64,000 nucleotides of DNA from Pseudomonas putida. GTDB lineage: Bacteria; Pseudomonadota; Gammaproteobacteria; Pseudomonadales; Pseudomonadaceae. The DNA lies in contig CP124529.1 of the NCBI GenBank assembly GCA_029953615.1, forward strand, positions 992,001-1,056,000, read 5' to 3'. Positions 8,802 through 18,707 of the stretch are shown here, in pieces (position 1 is the stretch's first letter; every line of letters starts with the position of its first letter). The translations under genes were made by a program, and so were the position numbers. The notes under the pieces were generated by a model. The model was not told the origin of the DNA. It searched no databases and was given only the letters and a program-made list of their open reading frames with translations.

Positions 8802-8963
8802 TCAGCGTTTCTTCGGCTTGCCCTTGGGCTTCTTTTTCCTGGCGGTGTTCAACGGCAGGGCCTGTTCGAACGCATTGCGCATTTCGTTCAGGCGCTTTTC
8901 CTTCAGGTCGTGGACGCGCTTGGCGCGTTCGGCATCGAAATCGATGAGGTTGTCTTGGCTCAT
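8802..8963 (-). CDS. Small basic conserved hypothetical protein, 53 aa
   Basis: A 53-residue protein starting MSQDNLIDFDAERAKRVHDL, a charged amphipathic helix, and ending in a strongly basic tail (ARKKKPKGKPKKR). No membrane segment. The acidic/helical start and Lys-rich end suggest nucleic acid or ribosome contact, but this is only composition. It lies between the ccoM-like gene and another small gene on the same strand. Confidence 0.6.
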   Translation of the reverse strand: MSQDNLIDFDAERAKRVHDLKEKRLNEMRNAFEQALPLNTARKKKPKGKPKKR

Positions 8964-9030
8964 GGGTGGGCTCGACGATCAACTGAGACTTGCATGATGA
9001 AGCCAGGCGCAGGCGCTGACCAGCCCCGCG

Positions 9031-9360
9031 TCAGACTTCGATGTCTACCAGCAGCCCCTGGCGCACGTGCTCGCCCATCAACGGTGCCACCGGTACGGTG
9101 TTGTCGGCGTTTACCTCGTCACCCGACATCGCACTGTAGCGTTCGTCATCGCTCTGCCGCCGCCGTTGCTGCTGGCGGCGCTGCTCATCGCGCAACAGCA
9201 GCGTCTGCTCCTGCGGGTCACGCTGGTGTTTGAGGTCGATGGCACTTTCACCGGATGCAGGCTGTGTCGGCACCACCGGCTTGATGTCGGGGGTCGGTTT
9301 GACCGGGTCCAGTTGCGAGGTCACCGGGGCAGCACTTAGCGGAATGATCGGCGGCAGCAT
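9031..9360 (-). CDS. Hypothetical protein with Pro-rich N-terminus, 109 aa
   Basis: A 109-residue soluble protein: a Pro/Thr-rich first 40 residues, then a charged Gln/Arg-rich helical stretch (about 46-72), then a short hydrophobic end (GLLVDIEV). A GGAGAA ribosome binding site seven bases upstream supports the ATG at 9360. Nothing identifies a function. The ending is reminiscent of small flagellar/secretion-related proteins that end on hydrophobic residues, but I would not call it one. Confidence 0.65.
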   Translation of the reverse strand: MLPPIIPLSAAPVTSQLDPVKPTPDIKPVVPTQPASGESAIDLKHQRDPQEQTLLLRDEQRRQQQRRRQSDDERYSAMSGDEVNADNTVPVAPLMGEHVRQGLLVDIEV

Positions 9361-9423
9361 GGACGTTCTCCTATGCCCCCTGTATCGGCAGGCGCGGGTT
9401 TACCTTGATGGCAGGCGCAACAC

Positions 9424-10119
9424 TTATTCGGCTTCTTCGTCGGGCTCGTCGTCGGTTGGCGGGCTGGCCTCGCTCCAGGGCCGCTTGTATACCTGCTGCC
9501 AGACCGCGTCCATGTGCTCGCGCAGCACCTGCGGCGCACCTTTGAGCGAAGCACTGTCCTCGCGCTCACCACCTATCGGCTCTTCACCTGCCGGGCTAAT
9601 CAGTGACTGGCCGGTGATACTGTAGCTGGCCTGCCCTTCACGCATCTCGATGGCGATGTCGTGCGGGTCGATACCGCCGCCGCAGAAAGCGTGGCTGGCA
9701 ACCGTCACCTCGGCGACGCCATCCTTGTTCAGGTCGCCGACATCGCTGACATCGTTATAGAAGTCCACATCCAGGTCCAGGCCCGGGCAAGTGGTTTCCT
9801 GCTCGATCTGCCAGCGCGCCTTGAACGCGTCGTTTTCGGCGGTGCGCCCGTACAGCGTGGCCTTGAGTACCACCTTATCCACTTCCTGCTCGCTTTCCGG
9901 ATCACTGGCCTGGCCATCACTGCGGCTCAATACCAGCAGGCCTTCACCGTCACGGTCACGAAAGTGCACGCTCTTGATCGGCGTCTGCACGCCCAATACC
10001 TCAAGCTGTTCCATCGGGATGGCGGGCAAGGTCTCGAAGTTTTTCTGCTCGCAGGCACCCAGCAGCAGCAGGCTGCCCATGGCCATCGAGGTGCTTATCC
10101 AGCGGTGCTTGGCAGACAT
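9424..10119 (-). CDS. Lipoprotein with acidic tail
   Basis: A 231-residue lipoprotein. The signal peptide ends in a lipobox LLGAC (Cys at about 23). The mature part has a DFYNDVSDVGDLNKDGVAEV region with an EF-hand-like/FG-GAP-like Asp cluster (DLNKDGVAEV), two cysteines (TTCPG, AFCGGG) that could pair, and a very acidic C-terminus (DDEPDEEAE). It probably sits in the outer membrane or periplasm and may bind calcium at the DxNxDG loop. It is divergent from rapA. No known name. Confidence 0.75.
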   Translation of the reverse strand: MSAKHRWISTSMAMGSLLLLGACEQKNFETLPAIPMEQLEVLGVQTPIKSVHFRDRDGEGLLVLSRSDGQASDPESEQEVDKVVLKATLYGRTAENDAFKARWQIEQETTCPGLDLDVDFYNDVSDVGDLNKDGVAEVTVASHAFCGGGIDPHDIAIEMREGQASYSITGQSLISPAGEEPIGGEREDSASLKGAPQVLREHMDAVWQQVYKRPWSEASPPTDDEPDEEAE

Positions 10120-10282
10120 GTTGATCCGGAGCCCTCGTCGGCAGCGCGGTGGGGGGCGATGAAGCGGCTAGACTGTTGCACTAGCTATTGCATTTCGGCA
10201 CCTTTCGATGCGCTCGGCACTTTGGTCTGACCGGCCGATCCGTTAACATAATCGGCTTTTTCATCGCGGGAGTTCAGGCAGT

Positions 10283-13129
10283 ATGGCGCAGCAGTATCAA
10301 CCGGGGCAACGCTGGATCAGCGACAGCGAAGCCGAGCTCGGCCTGGGTACCATCCTGGCGCAGGATGGCCGCCTGTTGACCGTGCTCTACCCGGCCACTG
10401 GCGACACACGCCAGTATTCCCTGCGCAATGCGCCGCTGACCCGCGTGCGCTTCTCGCCAGGTGACCAGATCACCCACTTCGAGGGCTGGAAGCTGACCGT
10501 GCGCGAGGTCGAGGACATCGACGGGCTGATGGTGTATCACGGCCTGGACGGGCAGAACCAGCCGCGCACCCTGCCAGAAACCCAGCTGTCGAACTTCATC
10601 CAGTTCCGCCTGGCCAGCGACCGCCTGTTCGCCGGGCAGATCGACCCGCTGTCGTGGTTCAGCCTGCGCTACAACACCCTGCAGCACACCAGCAAGCAGA
10701 TGCAGTCGGCGCTGTGGGGCCTGGGCGGCTGCCGCGCCCAACCTATCGCCCACCAGTTGCACATCGCCCGCGAAGTCGCCGACCGCAGCGCGCCGCGCGT
10801 CTTGCTGGCCGACGAAGTGGGCCTGGGTAAAACCATCGAGGCCGGCCTGGTGATCCACCGCCAATTGCTGTCGGGCCGCGCCAGCCGCGTACTGATCCTG
10901 GTGCCGGAAAACCTCCAGCACCAGTGGCTGGTGGAAATGCGCCGCCGTTTCAACCTGCAGGTGGCCCTGTTCGACGCCGAACGTTTCATCGAAAGCGACG
11001 CCAGCAACCCGTTCGAGGATGCCCAGCTGGCGCTGGTGGCCCTGGAGTGGCTGGTTGACGACGAAAAGGCCCAGGACGCGCTGTTCGCCGCCGGCTGGGA
11101 CCTGATGGTGGTGGACGAAGCCCATCACCTGGTCTGGCACGAAGACCAGGTCAGCGCCGAATACGGCCTGGTCGAACAGCTGGCCCAGGTAATTCCGGGT
11201 GTGCTGCTGCTTACTGCCACCCCCGAACAGCTCGGCCAGGACAGCCACTTCGCCCGCCTGCGCCTGCTCGACCCCAACCGTTTCCACGACCTGGCCGCCT
11301 TCCGCGCCGAGAGCGAGCACTATCGCCCGGTGGCCGAAGCCGTACAGGAACTGCTCGACGAAGGCCGCCTGTCGCCCAAGGCGCACGCCACCATCCAGGG
11401 CTTCCTGGGTGCCGAAGGCGAAGCCCTGCTGGCGGCGGTCAGCGACGGCGATACCCAGGCCAGCGCGCGCCTGATCCGTGAGCTGCTCGACCGCCACGGC
11501 ACCGGCCGTGTGCTGTTCCGTAACACCCGCGCAGCAATCCAGGGCTTCCCGGAGCGCCAGCTGCACCCTTACCCACTGACCACGCCCGATCAGTACCGCG
11601 AGCTGCCAGCCGGCGAACATGCCGAGCTGTACCCGGAAGTTGCCTTCCAGGCCCAGGGCGAGGTGGCTGACGACGAGCGCTGGTGGCGTTTCGACCCGCG
11701 CGTCGACTGGCTGATCGACACCCTGAAGATGCTCAAGCGCACCAAGGTGCTGGTGATCTGCGCCCATGCCGAAACCGCGATGGACCTGGAAGACGCCCTG
11801 CGCGTGCGCTCCGGTATCCCGGCCTCGGTGTTCCATGAAGGTATGAGCATTCTCGAGCGCGACCGTGCCGCCGCCTACTTCGCCGACGAAGAGTTCGGCG
11901 CGCAGGTGCTGATCTGCTCCGAGATCGGCAGCGAAGGCCGCAATTTCCAGTTTGCCCACCATCTGGTGATGTTCGACCTGCCGGCGCACCCGGACCTGCT
12001 CGAACAGCGCATCGGCCGCCTCGATCGTATCGGCCAGAAGCACACCATCCAGCTGCATGTCCCGTACCTGCAGGGCAGCCCGCAAGAGCGCCTGTTCCAG
12101 TGGTACCACGAAGGCCTCAATGCTTTCCTCAACACCTGCCCAACCGGCAACGCCCTGCAGCACCAGTTCGGCCCGCGCCTGCTGCCGCTGCTCGACGGCG
12201 ACGAAAGCAAGGCCTGGGAAGCCCTGGTGGCCGACGCCCGCAGCGAGCGCGAGCGCCTGGAGGCGGAACTGCATACCGGCCGTGACCGCCTGCTGGAGCT
12301 CAACTCCGGCGGTGCCGGCGAAGGCCAGGCGTTGGTCGAGGCCATTCTCGAACAGGACGACCAGTTCGCCCTGCCGATCTACATGGAAACCCTGTTCGAC
12401 GCCTTCGGCATCGACAGCGAAGACCATTCCGAGAACGCCCTGATCCTCAAACCGAGCGAGAAGATGCTCGACGCCAGCTTCCCGCTGGGCGACGACGAAG
12501 GCGTGACCATCACCTACGACCGTGGCCAGGCGCTGTCGCGCGAGGACATGCAGTTCCTTACCTGGGAACACCCGATGGTGCAAGGCGGCATGGACCTGGT
12601 GCTGTCCGGCTCGATGGGCAACACCGCCGTGGCGCTGATCAAGAACAAGGCGCTCAAACCCGGTACCGTGCTGCTTGAACTGCTGTTCGTCAGCGAAGTG
12701 GTGGCACCGCGCAGCCTGCAGCTGGGCCGTTACCTGCCACCGGCGGCTTTGCGTTGCCTGCTCGATGCCAACGGCAACGACCTGGCGTCCCGCGTGGCCT
12801 TCGAAACCCTCAACGACCAGCTGGAAAGCGTGCCGCGCGCCAGCGCCAACAAGTTCGTCCAGGCCCAGCGTGACGTGCTGGCCCAGCGCATCGGCAGTGG
12901 CGAGGCCAAGGTCATGCCGACCCACGTGGAGCGCGTGGCCGAGGCCCAGCGCCGGCTGACCGCGGAAGCCGACGAAGAGCTGGCCCGCCTGGTCGCGCTG
13001 CAAGCGGTCAACCCGAGCGTGCGCGATAGCGAGATCGAAGCGCTGCGCAAGCAGCGCGAAGAAGGCCTGGCGATGCTGGAAAAGGCCGCCCTGCGCCTGG
13101 AAGCCATTCGCGTACTGGTGGCTGGCTGA
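10283..13129 (+). CDS. rapA: RNA polymerase-associated SWI2/SNF2 ATPase RapA
   Basis: A 948-residue protein matching RapA (HepA) in length and layout. The N-terminal Tudor-like domains begin [19 protein letters not shown]. The Snf2 ATPase has Walker A DEVGLGKT near residue 180 and DEAH near 278. The second helicase lobe (about 475-640) carries [11 protein letters not shown] and the [11 protein letters not shown] motif VI, and the C-terminal RapA-specific domain follows. It binds core RNA polymerase and helps recycle it by backward translocation. It stands alone, with a gap of 163 bases from the divergent lipoprotein gene. Confidence 0.97.
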   Translation: MAQQYQPGQRWISDSEAELGLGTILAQDGRLLTVLYPATGDTRQYSLRNAPLTRVRFSPGDQITHFEGWKLTVREVEDIDGLMVYHGLDGQNQPRTLPETQLSNFIQFRLASDRLFAGQIDPLSWFSLRYNTLQHTSKQMQSALWGLGGCRAQPIAHQLHIAREVADRSAPRVLLADEVGLGKTIEAGLVIHRQLLSGRASRVLILVPENLQHQWLVEMRRRFNLQVALFDAERFIESDASNPFEDAQLALVALEWLVDDEKAQDALFAAGWDLMVVDEAHHLVWHEDQVSAEYGLVEQLAQVIPGVLLLTATPEQLGQDSHFARLRLLDPNRFHDLAAFRAESEHYRPVAEAVQELLDEGRLSPKAHATIQGFLGAEGEALLAAVSDGDTQASARLIRELLDRHGTGRVLFRNTRAAIQGFPERQLHPYPLTTPDQYRELPAGEHAELYPEVAFQAQGEVADDERWWRFDPRVDWLIDTLKMLKRTKVLVICAHAETAMDLEDALRVRSGIPASVFHEGMSILERDRAAAYFADEEFGAQVLICSEIGSEGRNFQFAHHLVMFDLPAHPDLLEQRIGRLDRIGQKHTIQLHVPYLQGSPQERLFQWYHEGLNAFLNTCPTGNALQHQFGPRLLPLLDGDESKAWEALVADARSERERLEAELHTGRDRLLELNSGGAGEGQALVEAILEQDDQFALPIYMETLFDAFGIDSEDHSENALILKPSEKMLDASFPLGDDEGVTITYDRGQALSREDMQFLTWEHPMVQGGMDLVLSGSMGNTAVALIKNKALKPGTVLLELLFVSEVVAPRSLQLGRYLPPAALRCLLDANGNDLASRVAFETLNDQLESVPRASANKFVQAQRDVLAQRIGSGEAKVMPTHVERVAEAQRRLTAEADEELARLVALQAVNPSVRDSEIEALRKQREEGLAMLEKAALRLEAIRVLVAG

Positions 13130-13153
13130 GAGGGCAGGCGCCGCGGCGCCTGC

Positions 13154-13235
13154 TTCGCGGGCTCGCCCGCTCCCACAGAGACCGCACCAGGCTGAAGCGC
13201 TATGCGGTACCAGTGGGAGCGGGCATGCCCGCGAA
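13154..13235. repeat. REP inverted pair
   Basis: TTCGCGGGCTCGCCCGCTCCCACAG and inverted GTGGGAGCGGGCATGCCCGCGAA just after the rapA stop. No strong intrinsic terminator is visible after rapA, so this pair may serve as the 3' end structure. Confidence 0.8.
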
Positions 13236-13419
13236 CACCGGCGGAGCCGGTGCCATCCACCTGCTGCATATTCCCCGCTGCGATCAGGCTCATAACCAAA
13301 TCGTAGAAATCAAAGTGCCATTAGTCAGGAAGGCTTAACCACCTCTTCCTATACTGCCTCTGGACAGTCTGCACAGGGTTATAGCGCAGACAAGTGAAAA
13401 CTCGAACATGAGGCATTCC

Positions 13420-15684
13420 ATGGAATGGCTGGGGCTGCAACTGTTCGCCGACCTCCCGGCAACCGGGCGCATCGTCATCGATTGCCGGCATGAACCGTTC
13501 CTGGTTCTGCTCGCCTACCTCGTCGCCTGTACGGCCTGCTTCGCCACACTGGACATGGCCGAGCGCCAATCCCACAGCGAAGACCCTACTGCCCACCGCC
13601 AATGGAACATGCTCGGTGCCTGCTGCCTGGCAGGTGGCATCTGGGCCATGCACTTCATCAGCATGCTGGCTTTCCAGGCGCCGGTGGAAGTGCACTATGA
13701 CGCTTCCCTGACCATTCTTTCGCTGCTCATTGCCCTGGCCGTCGCCTGGGTGGCCATGCACAGCCTCGACCGCAGACAGATGCACGCACACCATTACCTG
13801 CAAAGTGCAATGCTGATCGGCCTGGGCATCATTCTCATGCACTTCGTCGGCATGGCCGCCCTGGAAACCGGCGCCCGCCAGTACTACCAGACCGGCCTGC
13901 TGCTGGCATCTGCCACCATTGCGCTGCTCACCAGCCTGACAGCGCTGTGCCTGGCCCGCTACTTCCGTCACGGCAGCGGCACCCTGCACCAGGCCATGAA
14001 ATACGGCGCCAGCCTGCTGATGGCCGGCGGCATCGTCGCCACCCACTTCACCGCAATGTCGGCCATGACCCTCGTCATCCCGGCCGACACCGCCCTGCGC
14101 CTTCCCTCTGGCGACAACAGCGTGCAACTGGGGCTGGGCATCGGCTTCATCACCCTGCTGATCAGTGCTGCCAGCATCAGTGCCGCGCTGGCCGACAAGA
14201 AGCTGCAAAGCAAGGAGCACGACCTGCGTCGGGTCAGCGTGCTGCTCAGCCAGCTGGACCAGGCCCGCGCCTCGCTGCAACAGGCCGCGCACTACGACGC
14301 CCTGACCAACCTGGTCAACCGTCGCGGTTTCAACCAGGTGTTCGCCGAACGCCTGGCCGAACACCAGGCCACGGAAAACCGCCTGGCGGTGATGTTCCTC
14401 GATATCGACCATTTCAAGCGCATCAACGACAGCCTTGGCCACGACGCTGGCGACGAACTGCTCAAAGTGATCGCCAGCCACATCAAGGCTGCCACCCGCA
14501 CCCACGACCTGGTCGCGCGCTTTGGCGGTGACGAGTTCTGCGTGGTCACCAGCCTCAACAGCCGCGACGAAGCCCGCCATCTGGCCCAGCGCATCATGCA
14601 GCGGATGAAAGAGCCCATCGACCTGGGCGGTCGGCGCATGGTCATGACCACCAGCATCGGCATCAGCATTTTCCCCGACGACGGCACCAGCGCCGAAGAG
14701 CTGCTCAAGCATGCCGACCTCGCCCTATACCAGTCCAAGGGCAGCGGACGCAACAGCCTGAACTTTTTCAACGACAGCCTGAAGACCCAGGCCTCGATTG
14801 CCCTGCAACTGGAAGAAGAACTGCGGGTGGCCCTGCTCGAGGAACATGGGCTGTGCGTGCACTACCAGCCAATTTTCGACCTGCGCAGCAGGCAAGTGGC
14901 CAAACTGGAAGCCCTGGTGCGCTGGCAACACCCGCAACATGGCCTGCTCGGGCCCGAGCGTTTTGTCGCCATCGCCGAAGCCAATGGCCTGATCATCGAC
15001 CTTGACCTGTGGGTACTGCGCCACGCCTGCGCCGACCTGGCCTACCTGCAGCGCCACGGGTACGGCAGCCTCAAGGTCACGGTCAATTGCTCGGCCGTCA
15101 CCCTCAGCCACGACGATCTGCCCAATGAAGTGGAAAAGGCGCTGTCTCACGCCGGGCTCTCGCCCTGGCAGCTGGAGCTGGAAGTGACCGAGAACGCCCT
15201 CATGGGTGATATCCAGCGCACGGTCAACCTGCTCAAGCACGTGCGCGCGCTGGGCGTGGCGCTGTCAATCGATGACTTCGGCACCGGCTACTCGTCACTG
15301 GCCTATCTCAAGCGTCTGCCGCTGGACGTGCTGAAGATCGACCGCAGCTTCCTGCAGGATGTACCGGGCAGCCAGAAAGACCGCGAGATCGTCCAGGCGA
15401 TCATCGTCATGGCGCATACCCTGCATTTGCAAGTAGTCAGCGAGGGGGTGGAAAGCACCGAACAGCTGGCGTTCCTCGAAGCGCACGGCTGCGACTACCT
15501 GCAAGGCTACCTGCTGGGCCGCCCGGAGCCGCTGGCCGAACTGCGGCCGCTGCTGGAGCGGCTGCAGTACCCCAGCGCTGCATTCAACCCTTGCTGCGGT
15601 ACAGTTCAACCAGAGTCGCTGGATCTTTTTGCTGGTACCCCTGGCTTGCGTGCAGGCGCATCAATTGCGCAGCGAGGCCACTGA
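13420..15684 (+). CDS. MHYT-GGDEF-EAL c-di-GMP enzyme
   Basis: A 754-residue membrane protein. The first 245 residues form about seven helices with the three MHYT-type motifs (AMHFISMLAF, LMHFVGMAAL, ATHFTAMSAM), thought to bind copper and sense NO, CO or oxygen. GGDEF follows (motif near residue 368, with RTHD inhibitory site five residues earlier), then EAL (EALVRW near 496, DDFGTGYSS near 617). ATG at 13420 is preferred to 13408 because GAGG lies six bases upstream. The C-terminal 40 residues after the EAL domain overlap a convergent gene by 101 bases. Confidence 0.9.
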   Translation: MEWLGLQLFADLPATGRIVIDCRHEPFLVLLAYLVACTACFATLDMAERQSHSEDPTAHRQWNMLGACCLAGGIWAMHFISMLAFQAPVEVHYDASLTILSLLIALAVAWVAMHSLDRRQMHAHHYLQSAMLIGLGIILMHFVGMAALETGARQYYQTGLLLASATIALLTSLTALCLARYFRHGSGTLHQAMKYGASLLMAGGIVATHFTAMSAMTLVIPADTALRLPSGDNSVQLGLGIGFITLLISAASISAALADKKLQSKEHDLRRVSVLLSQLDQARASLQQAAHYDALTNLVNRRGFNQVFAERLAEHQATENRLAVMFLDIDHFKRINDSLGHDAGDELLKVIASHIKAATRTHDLVARFGGDEFCVVTSLNSRDEARHLAQRIMQRMKEPIDLGGRRMVMTTSIGISIFPDDGTSAEELLKHADLALYQSKGSGRNSLNFFNDSLKTQASIALQLEEELRVALLEEHGLCVHYQPIFDLRSRQVAKLEALVRWQHPQHGLLGPERFVAIAEANGLIIDLDLWVLRHACADLAYLQRHGYGSLKVTVNCSAVTLSHDDLPNEVEKALSHAGLSPWQLELEVTENALMGDIQRTVNLLKHVRALGVALSIDDFGTGYSSLAYLKRLPLDVLKIDRSFLQDVPGSQKDREIVQAIIVMAHTLHLQVVSEGVESTEQLAFLEAHGCDYLQGYLLGRPEPLAELRPLLERLQYPSAAFNPCCGTVQPESLDLFAGTPGLRAGASIAQRGH

Positions 15685-16471
15685 GCGGCGTCGCCGAGCC
15701 TTGCTCGCGGGAGAATTTGACCGCACCATCGAGATCCTTGAGCAGCGTGCGCACGTGCCACTTGATCGGTTCGAAGCGGCTCTCGGCCATTTGCGGCGCG
15801 AGGATCTGCAACGGTCTGGAGTCGGCAAAGCCGCCCGCCAGCGCTTCGGCGATCAGCGTCGCATCGACGCCGGACTGTTCCGCCAAGGCCACCACTTCGG
15901 CGATCACCAGGGCATTGCAGGCCACGATCATCTGGTTGCAGGCCTTGGTCACCTGGCCGGCGCCCACCGCCCCCATGTGCGTCACACGCTGGCCAAGTAC
16001 CTGCAGCACCGGGCGGGCGCGCTGCAGGTCGGCCACCTCGCCACCGACCATGATCGCCAGGGTGCCGGCTTCGGCCCCGGGCGTGCCACCGGACACTGGC
16101 GCATCCAGCCAGGCCATGCCGCACAGCGCCGCCAGTTCGGCGGCCATTTCACGGGTGGCGGTGGGTTCCAGGCTGGAGAAATCGATCAGCAACTGGCCGC
16201 TGCGCCCGCCCTGGGCAATGCCGTGCTCGCCGAACACCACCTCACGCACCACGGCCGTGTCGGCCAGGCACAGCAGCAGCATGTCGCTGTCGCGGCACAG
16301 CTCGGCAGGGCTGCTGGCCAGGCGCGCGCCGGCGGCAACCAGTGCCGCGCACTTGTCCGGGCTGCGGTTCCACACGGTCAGCGGGTAGCCCGCGGCCAAC
16401 AGGCGGCGGCACATGGGCAGGCCCATCAGGCCGATGCCGGCGAATCCAAGCGAAGGTAGTGCAGTGCTCAT
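15584..16471 (-). CDS. NAD(P)-dependent 3-hydroxyisobutyrate dehydrogenase-like enzyme
   Basis: A 295-residue beta-hydroxyacid dehydrogenase. The Rossmann motif GFAGIGLMGLPM opens the protein, DAPVSGGTPGAEAGTLAIMVGG is the substrate-binding signature, and the catalytic Lys lies in GQVTKACNQ. It could act on 3-hydroxyisobutyrate, tartronate semialdehyde or a related succinic semialdehyde; sequence alone does not choose. Start ATG at 16471 begins directly at the fold. The 3' end overlaps the convergent MHYT gene. Confidence 0.88.
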   Translation of the reverse strand: MSTALPSLGFAGIGLMGLPMCRRLLAAGYPLTVWNRSPDKCAALVAAGARLASSPAELCRDSDMLLLCLADTAVVREVVFGEHGIAQGGRSGQLLIDFSSLEPTATREMAAELAALCGMAWLDAPVSGGTPGAEAGTLAIMVGGEVADLQRARPVLQVLGQRVTHMGAVGAGQVTKACNQMIVACNALVIAEVVALAEQSGVDATLIAEALAGGFADSRPLQILAPQMAESRFEPIKWHVRTLLKDLDGAVKFSREQGSATPLSGLAAQLMRLHASQGYQQKDPATLVELYRSKG

Positions 16472-16518
16472 CAATGACTCCAGACAGATTCGATATCGAT
16501 CTGGGCCGCTTTGCGGCC

Positions 16519-16601
16519 TTCGCGGGCACGCCCGCTCCCACAGGGCCGGTGCTGCTCTGGAGAACAACACACAACCTGTGGGAGCGGGCGTGCCCGCGAA
16601 G
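16519..16601. repeat. REP inverted pair
   Basis: TTCGCGGGCACGCCCGCTCCCACAG and inverted CTGTGGGAGCGGGCGTGCCCGCGAA in the gap between the DUF2288 gene and the dehydrogenase gene, both on the minus strand. Confidence 0.85.
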
Positions 16602-16735
16602 GGCTGCAAAGCAGCCCCCATTACGCATCCCGTAAACTGTTACCGCCACGCCGAATTGTTACTTACCTCTACCCGCCTTGAACGCCTTCGAGCACCAAAA
16701 CGGAGCTGCTGCGCATTTTTGCGCACCAAAAACGA

Positions 16736-17047
16736 TCATGCCTCTACCGCGCGCTTCATCTGAATCACGATGAACGGCGAAACCACCACCGCCCAGATCT
16801 CTGGATCGCGGCTTTGCAGCTCCTGGGCCTGCTCGGCCGTCACTGGCCCGACAGTGCCATCACTACGCCACTTGGCGAAGATCTCGCTGCGATTCTCGGC
16901 CATTGCCTCGGCTACTGCGATCAGGTCCAGGCTTGGGTCGACCCAAATCAGGTCACCCTTGGCCCAGAAACGCTCCAGCGCTTTCCACTCGATGATTGCT
17001 GTCTCGCCAAGCAATTTGGCATAGAGGGTGCTTGTTTGATCAGTCAT
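16736..17047 (-). CDS. DUF2288 family protein
   Basis: A 103-residue cytoplasmic protein beginning MTDQTSTLYAKLLGETAIIE, with the family's pattern of W-K-ALERFWAKGDLIWVDPSLDL and a C-terminal SPFIVIQMKR. This is the DUF2288 family, of unknown function. ATG at 17047 is chosen over 17113 because the upstream extension would run into the AT-rich intergenic region and lacks conservation-like character. It is divergent from the branched-chain amino acid transporter. Confidence 0.8.
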   Translation of the reverse strand: MTDQTSTLYAKLLGETAIIEWKALERFWAKGDLIWVDPSLDLIAVAEAMAENRSEIFAKWRSDGTVGPVTAEQAQELQSRDPEIWAVVVSPFIVIQMKRAVEA

Positions 17048-17406
17048 GGGTGGTATCCACAAAAATCGGCCAATAAAAAAGGCCGGCATTTTTGCAGAAA
17101 AACCCGGTTTCAAATATGTAATTTGGTCGATTGATCCCGAACGTGTGGGCCGGGGTCGCAGATGCAGGCAGTTTGATGGCGCCTTTCTGTATCTTTGTGT
17201 CGATCAAGCGACAACCCAGGAAGCAGGCACTTTTCGACCGCTTTTCAAGCGCTCGAACAGCGCTCTACACTGTACCGGTACAGTTCCGGGACATGTTCCG
17301 GGGGAAGGTGGGCTTGCGCGTTGGCATGGCCACGCCGCAAATCCCGCCCGGTCTGTAGCCCTGGCCGCCAGGACTATAAGAATTACAACAGAATGAGTGG
17401 AGCACT
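17048..17406. other. 359-base divergent intergenic region upstream of the liv operon
   Basis: No credible gene. It holds an AT-rich stretch near 17060-17135 next to the DUF2288 start and a symmetrical region at 17270-17301 described separately. The promoter of the transporter operon must lie here. A GGAG sits 6-9 bases before the binding-protein ATG. Confidence 0.7.
17270..17301. promoter_or_regulatory. Tandem palindromes upstream of the branched-chain transporter operon
   Basis: CTGTACCGGTACAG (17270-17283) is a perfect 14-base palindrome. It is followed at once by CCGGGACATGTTCCGG (17286-17301), a 16-base palindrome with one mismatched pair. They lie about 105 bases upstream of the first gene and are the best operator candidates in the region. 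The regulator is unknown. Confidence 0.4.
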
Positions 17407-18522
17407 ATGATCAAGATTTCCAAGCTGTTCGCCGCAATGGTTCTGGCAGGGGTAGCCAGCCATTCGTTTGCCGCCGATACCATCAAGATCGGGATCGCAG
17501 GTCCAAAGACCGGCCCTGTGACCCAGTACGGCGACATGCAGTTCATCGGCGCAAAGCAAGCCATCAAGGATATCAACGCCGCGGGCGGCGTGGATGGCAA
17601 GATGCTCGAAGCCAAGGAATACGACGACGCCTGCGACCCTAAACAGGCCGTTGCAGTCGCCAACAAAGTGGTCAACGACGGCGTCAAGTTTGTCATCGGC
17701 CACCTGTGCTCCAGCTCCACCCAGCCTGCGTCCGACATCTACGAAGACGAAGGCGTGATCATGATCACCCCGGCCGCTACCTCGCCGGAAATCACCGCCC
17801 GTGGCTACAAGCTGATCTTCCGTACCATTGGCCTGGACAGCGCCCAGGGCCCGGCTGCCGGCAACTACATCGCCGACCACGTCAAGCCGAAGGTGGTCGC
17901 CGTCCTGCACGACAAGCAGCAGTACGGTGAAGGCATCGCTACCGCGGTCAAGCAGACCCTGGAAGGCAAAGGCACCAAGGTTGCCGTGTTCGAAGGCCTG
18001 AACGCTGGTGACAAGGACTTCTCCTCGATCATCCAGAAGCTCAAGCAGAACAACGTCGACTTCGTCTACTACGGCGGCTACCACCCAGAGCTGGGCCTGA
18101 TCCTGCGCCAGGCTCAGGAAAAGGGCCTGAAAGCCAAGTTCATGGGCCCGGAAGGCGTAGGCAACGACTCCATTTCGCAGATCGCCCAGAATGCCTCCGA
18201 AGGCCTGCTGGTGACCCTGCCGAAGTCGTTCGACGCGGACCCTGCGAACAAGAAGATCGTCGACGCCATCAAGGCTGACGGCAAGGACCCAAGCGGCCCG
18301 TTCGTGTTCCCGGCCTACTCGGCTGTCGAGCTGATCGCCCAGGGCATCAAGGCCGCCAAGTCCGAAGACGCCGAGAAGGTGGCCGAGGCCATCCACGCCG
18401 GTACCTTCAAAACCCCGACCGGCGACCTTTCCTTCGACGCCAAAGGCGACCTGAAAGACTTCAAGTTCGTGGTCTACGAATGGCACTTCGGCAAGCCGAA
18501 GACCGAAGTCTCCCCTCAGTAA
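17407..18522 (+). CDS. braC: Branched-chain amino acid ABC transporter, periplasmic binding protein
   Basis: A 371-residue LivJ/LivK/BraC-type binding protein. The signal peptide MIKISKLFAAMVLAGVASHSFA is followed by ADTIKIGIAGPKTGPVTQYG, the classic mature start, and the paired cysteines (DACDPKQ and HLCSSS). It captures Leu, Ile and Val in the periplasm and delivers them to the permease encoded downstream. A hairpin after this gene should keep its expression above that of the permease genes. Confidence 0.95.
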   Translation: MIKISKLFAAMVLAGVASHSFAADTIKIGIAGPKTGPVTQYGDMQFIGAKQAIKDINAAGGVDGKMLEAKEYDDACDPKQAVAVANKVVNDGVKFVIGHLCSSSTQPASDIYEDEGVIMITPAATSPEITARGYKLIFRTIGLDSAQGPAAGNYIADHVKPKVVAVLHDKQQYGEGIATAVKQTLEGKGTKVAVFEGLNAGDKDFSSIIQKLKQNNVDFVYYGGYHPELGLILRQAQEKGLKAKFMGPEGVGNDSISQIAQNASEGLLVTLPKSFDADPANKKIVDAIKADGKDPSGPFVFPAYSAVELIAQGIKAAKSEDAEKVAEAIHAGTFKTPTGDLSFDAKGDLKDFKFVVYEWHFGKPKTEVSPQ

Positions 18523-18546
18523 CTGCGTGACTAATAGCTGACCTAG

Positions 18547-18577
18547 GAGCCCACTGTGCGAGCAGTGGGCTTTGTTT
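18547..18577 (+). terminator. Hairpin terminator/attenuator between braC and braD
   Basis: GCCCACT (18549-18555) pairs with AGTGGGC (18564-18570), followed by TTTGTTTT. It stands 25 bases after the binding-protein stop and 131 bases before the first permease gene. A partial terminator here is the usual way binding-protein genes are expressed in excess. Confidence 0.75.
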
Positions 18578-18707
18578 TACGAGGTTCATGGGCCTGATCC
18601 CCGCGATCCGGGGGCGGGTTCACCTGAAAATCTTAAAACCGTCACCCGCGGTTTCCTGGCCGTACCCCCGCCAGCGAAATGCAAATCAGGTTTTTAGGAG
18701 CGCTGTA

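Noticed and set aside
10274..13003. Long minus-strand open frame of 909 codons opposite rapA
   Set aside because: It is the antisense of a clear RapA gene in high-GC DNA; its product is His/Gln/Val-rich with no domain, typical of a shadow frame.
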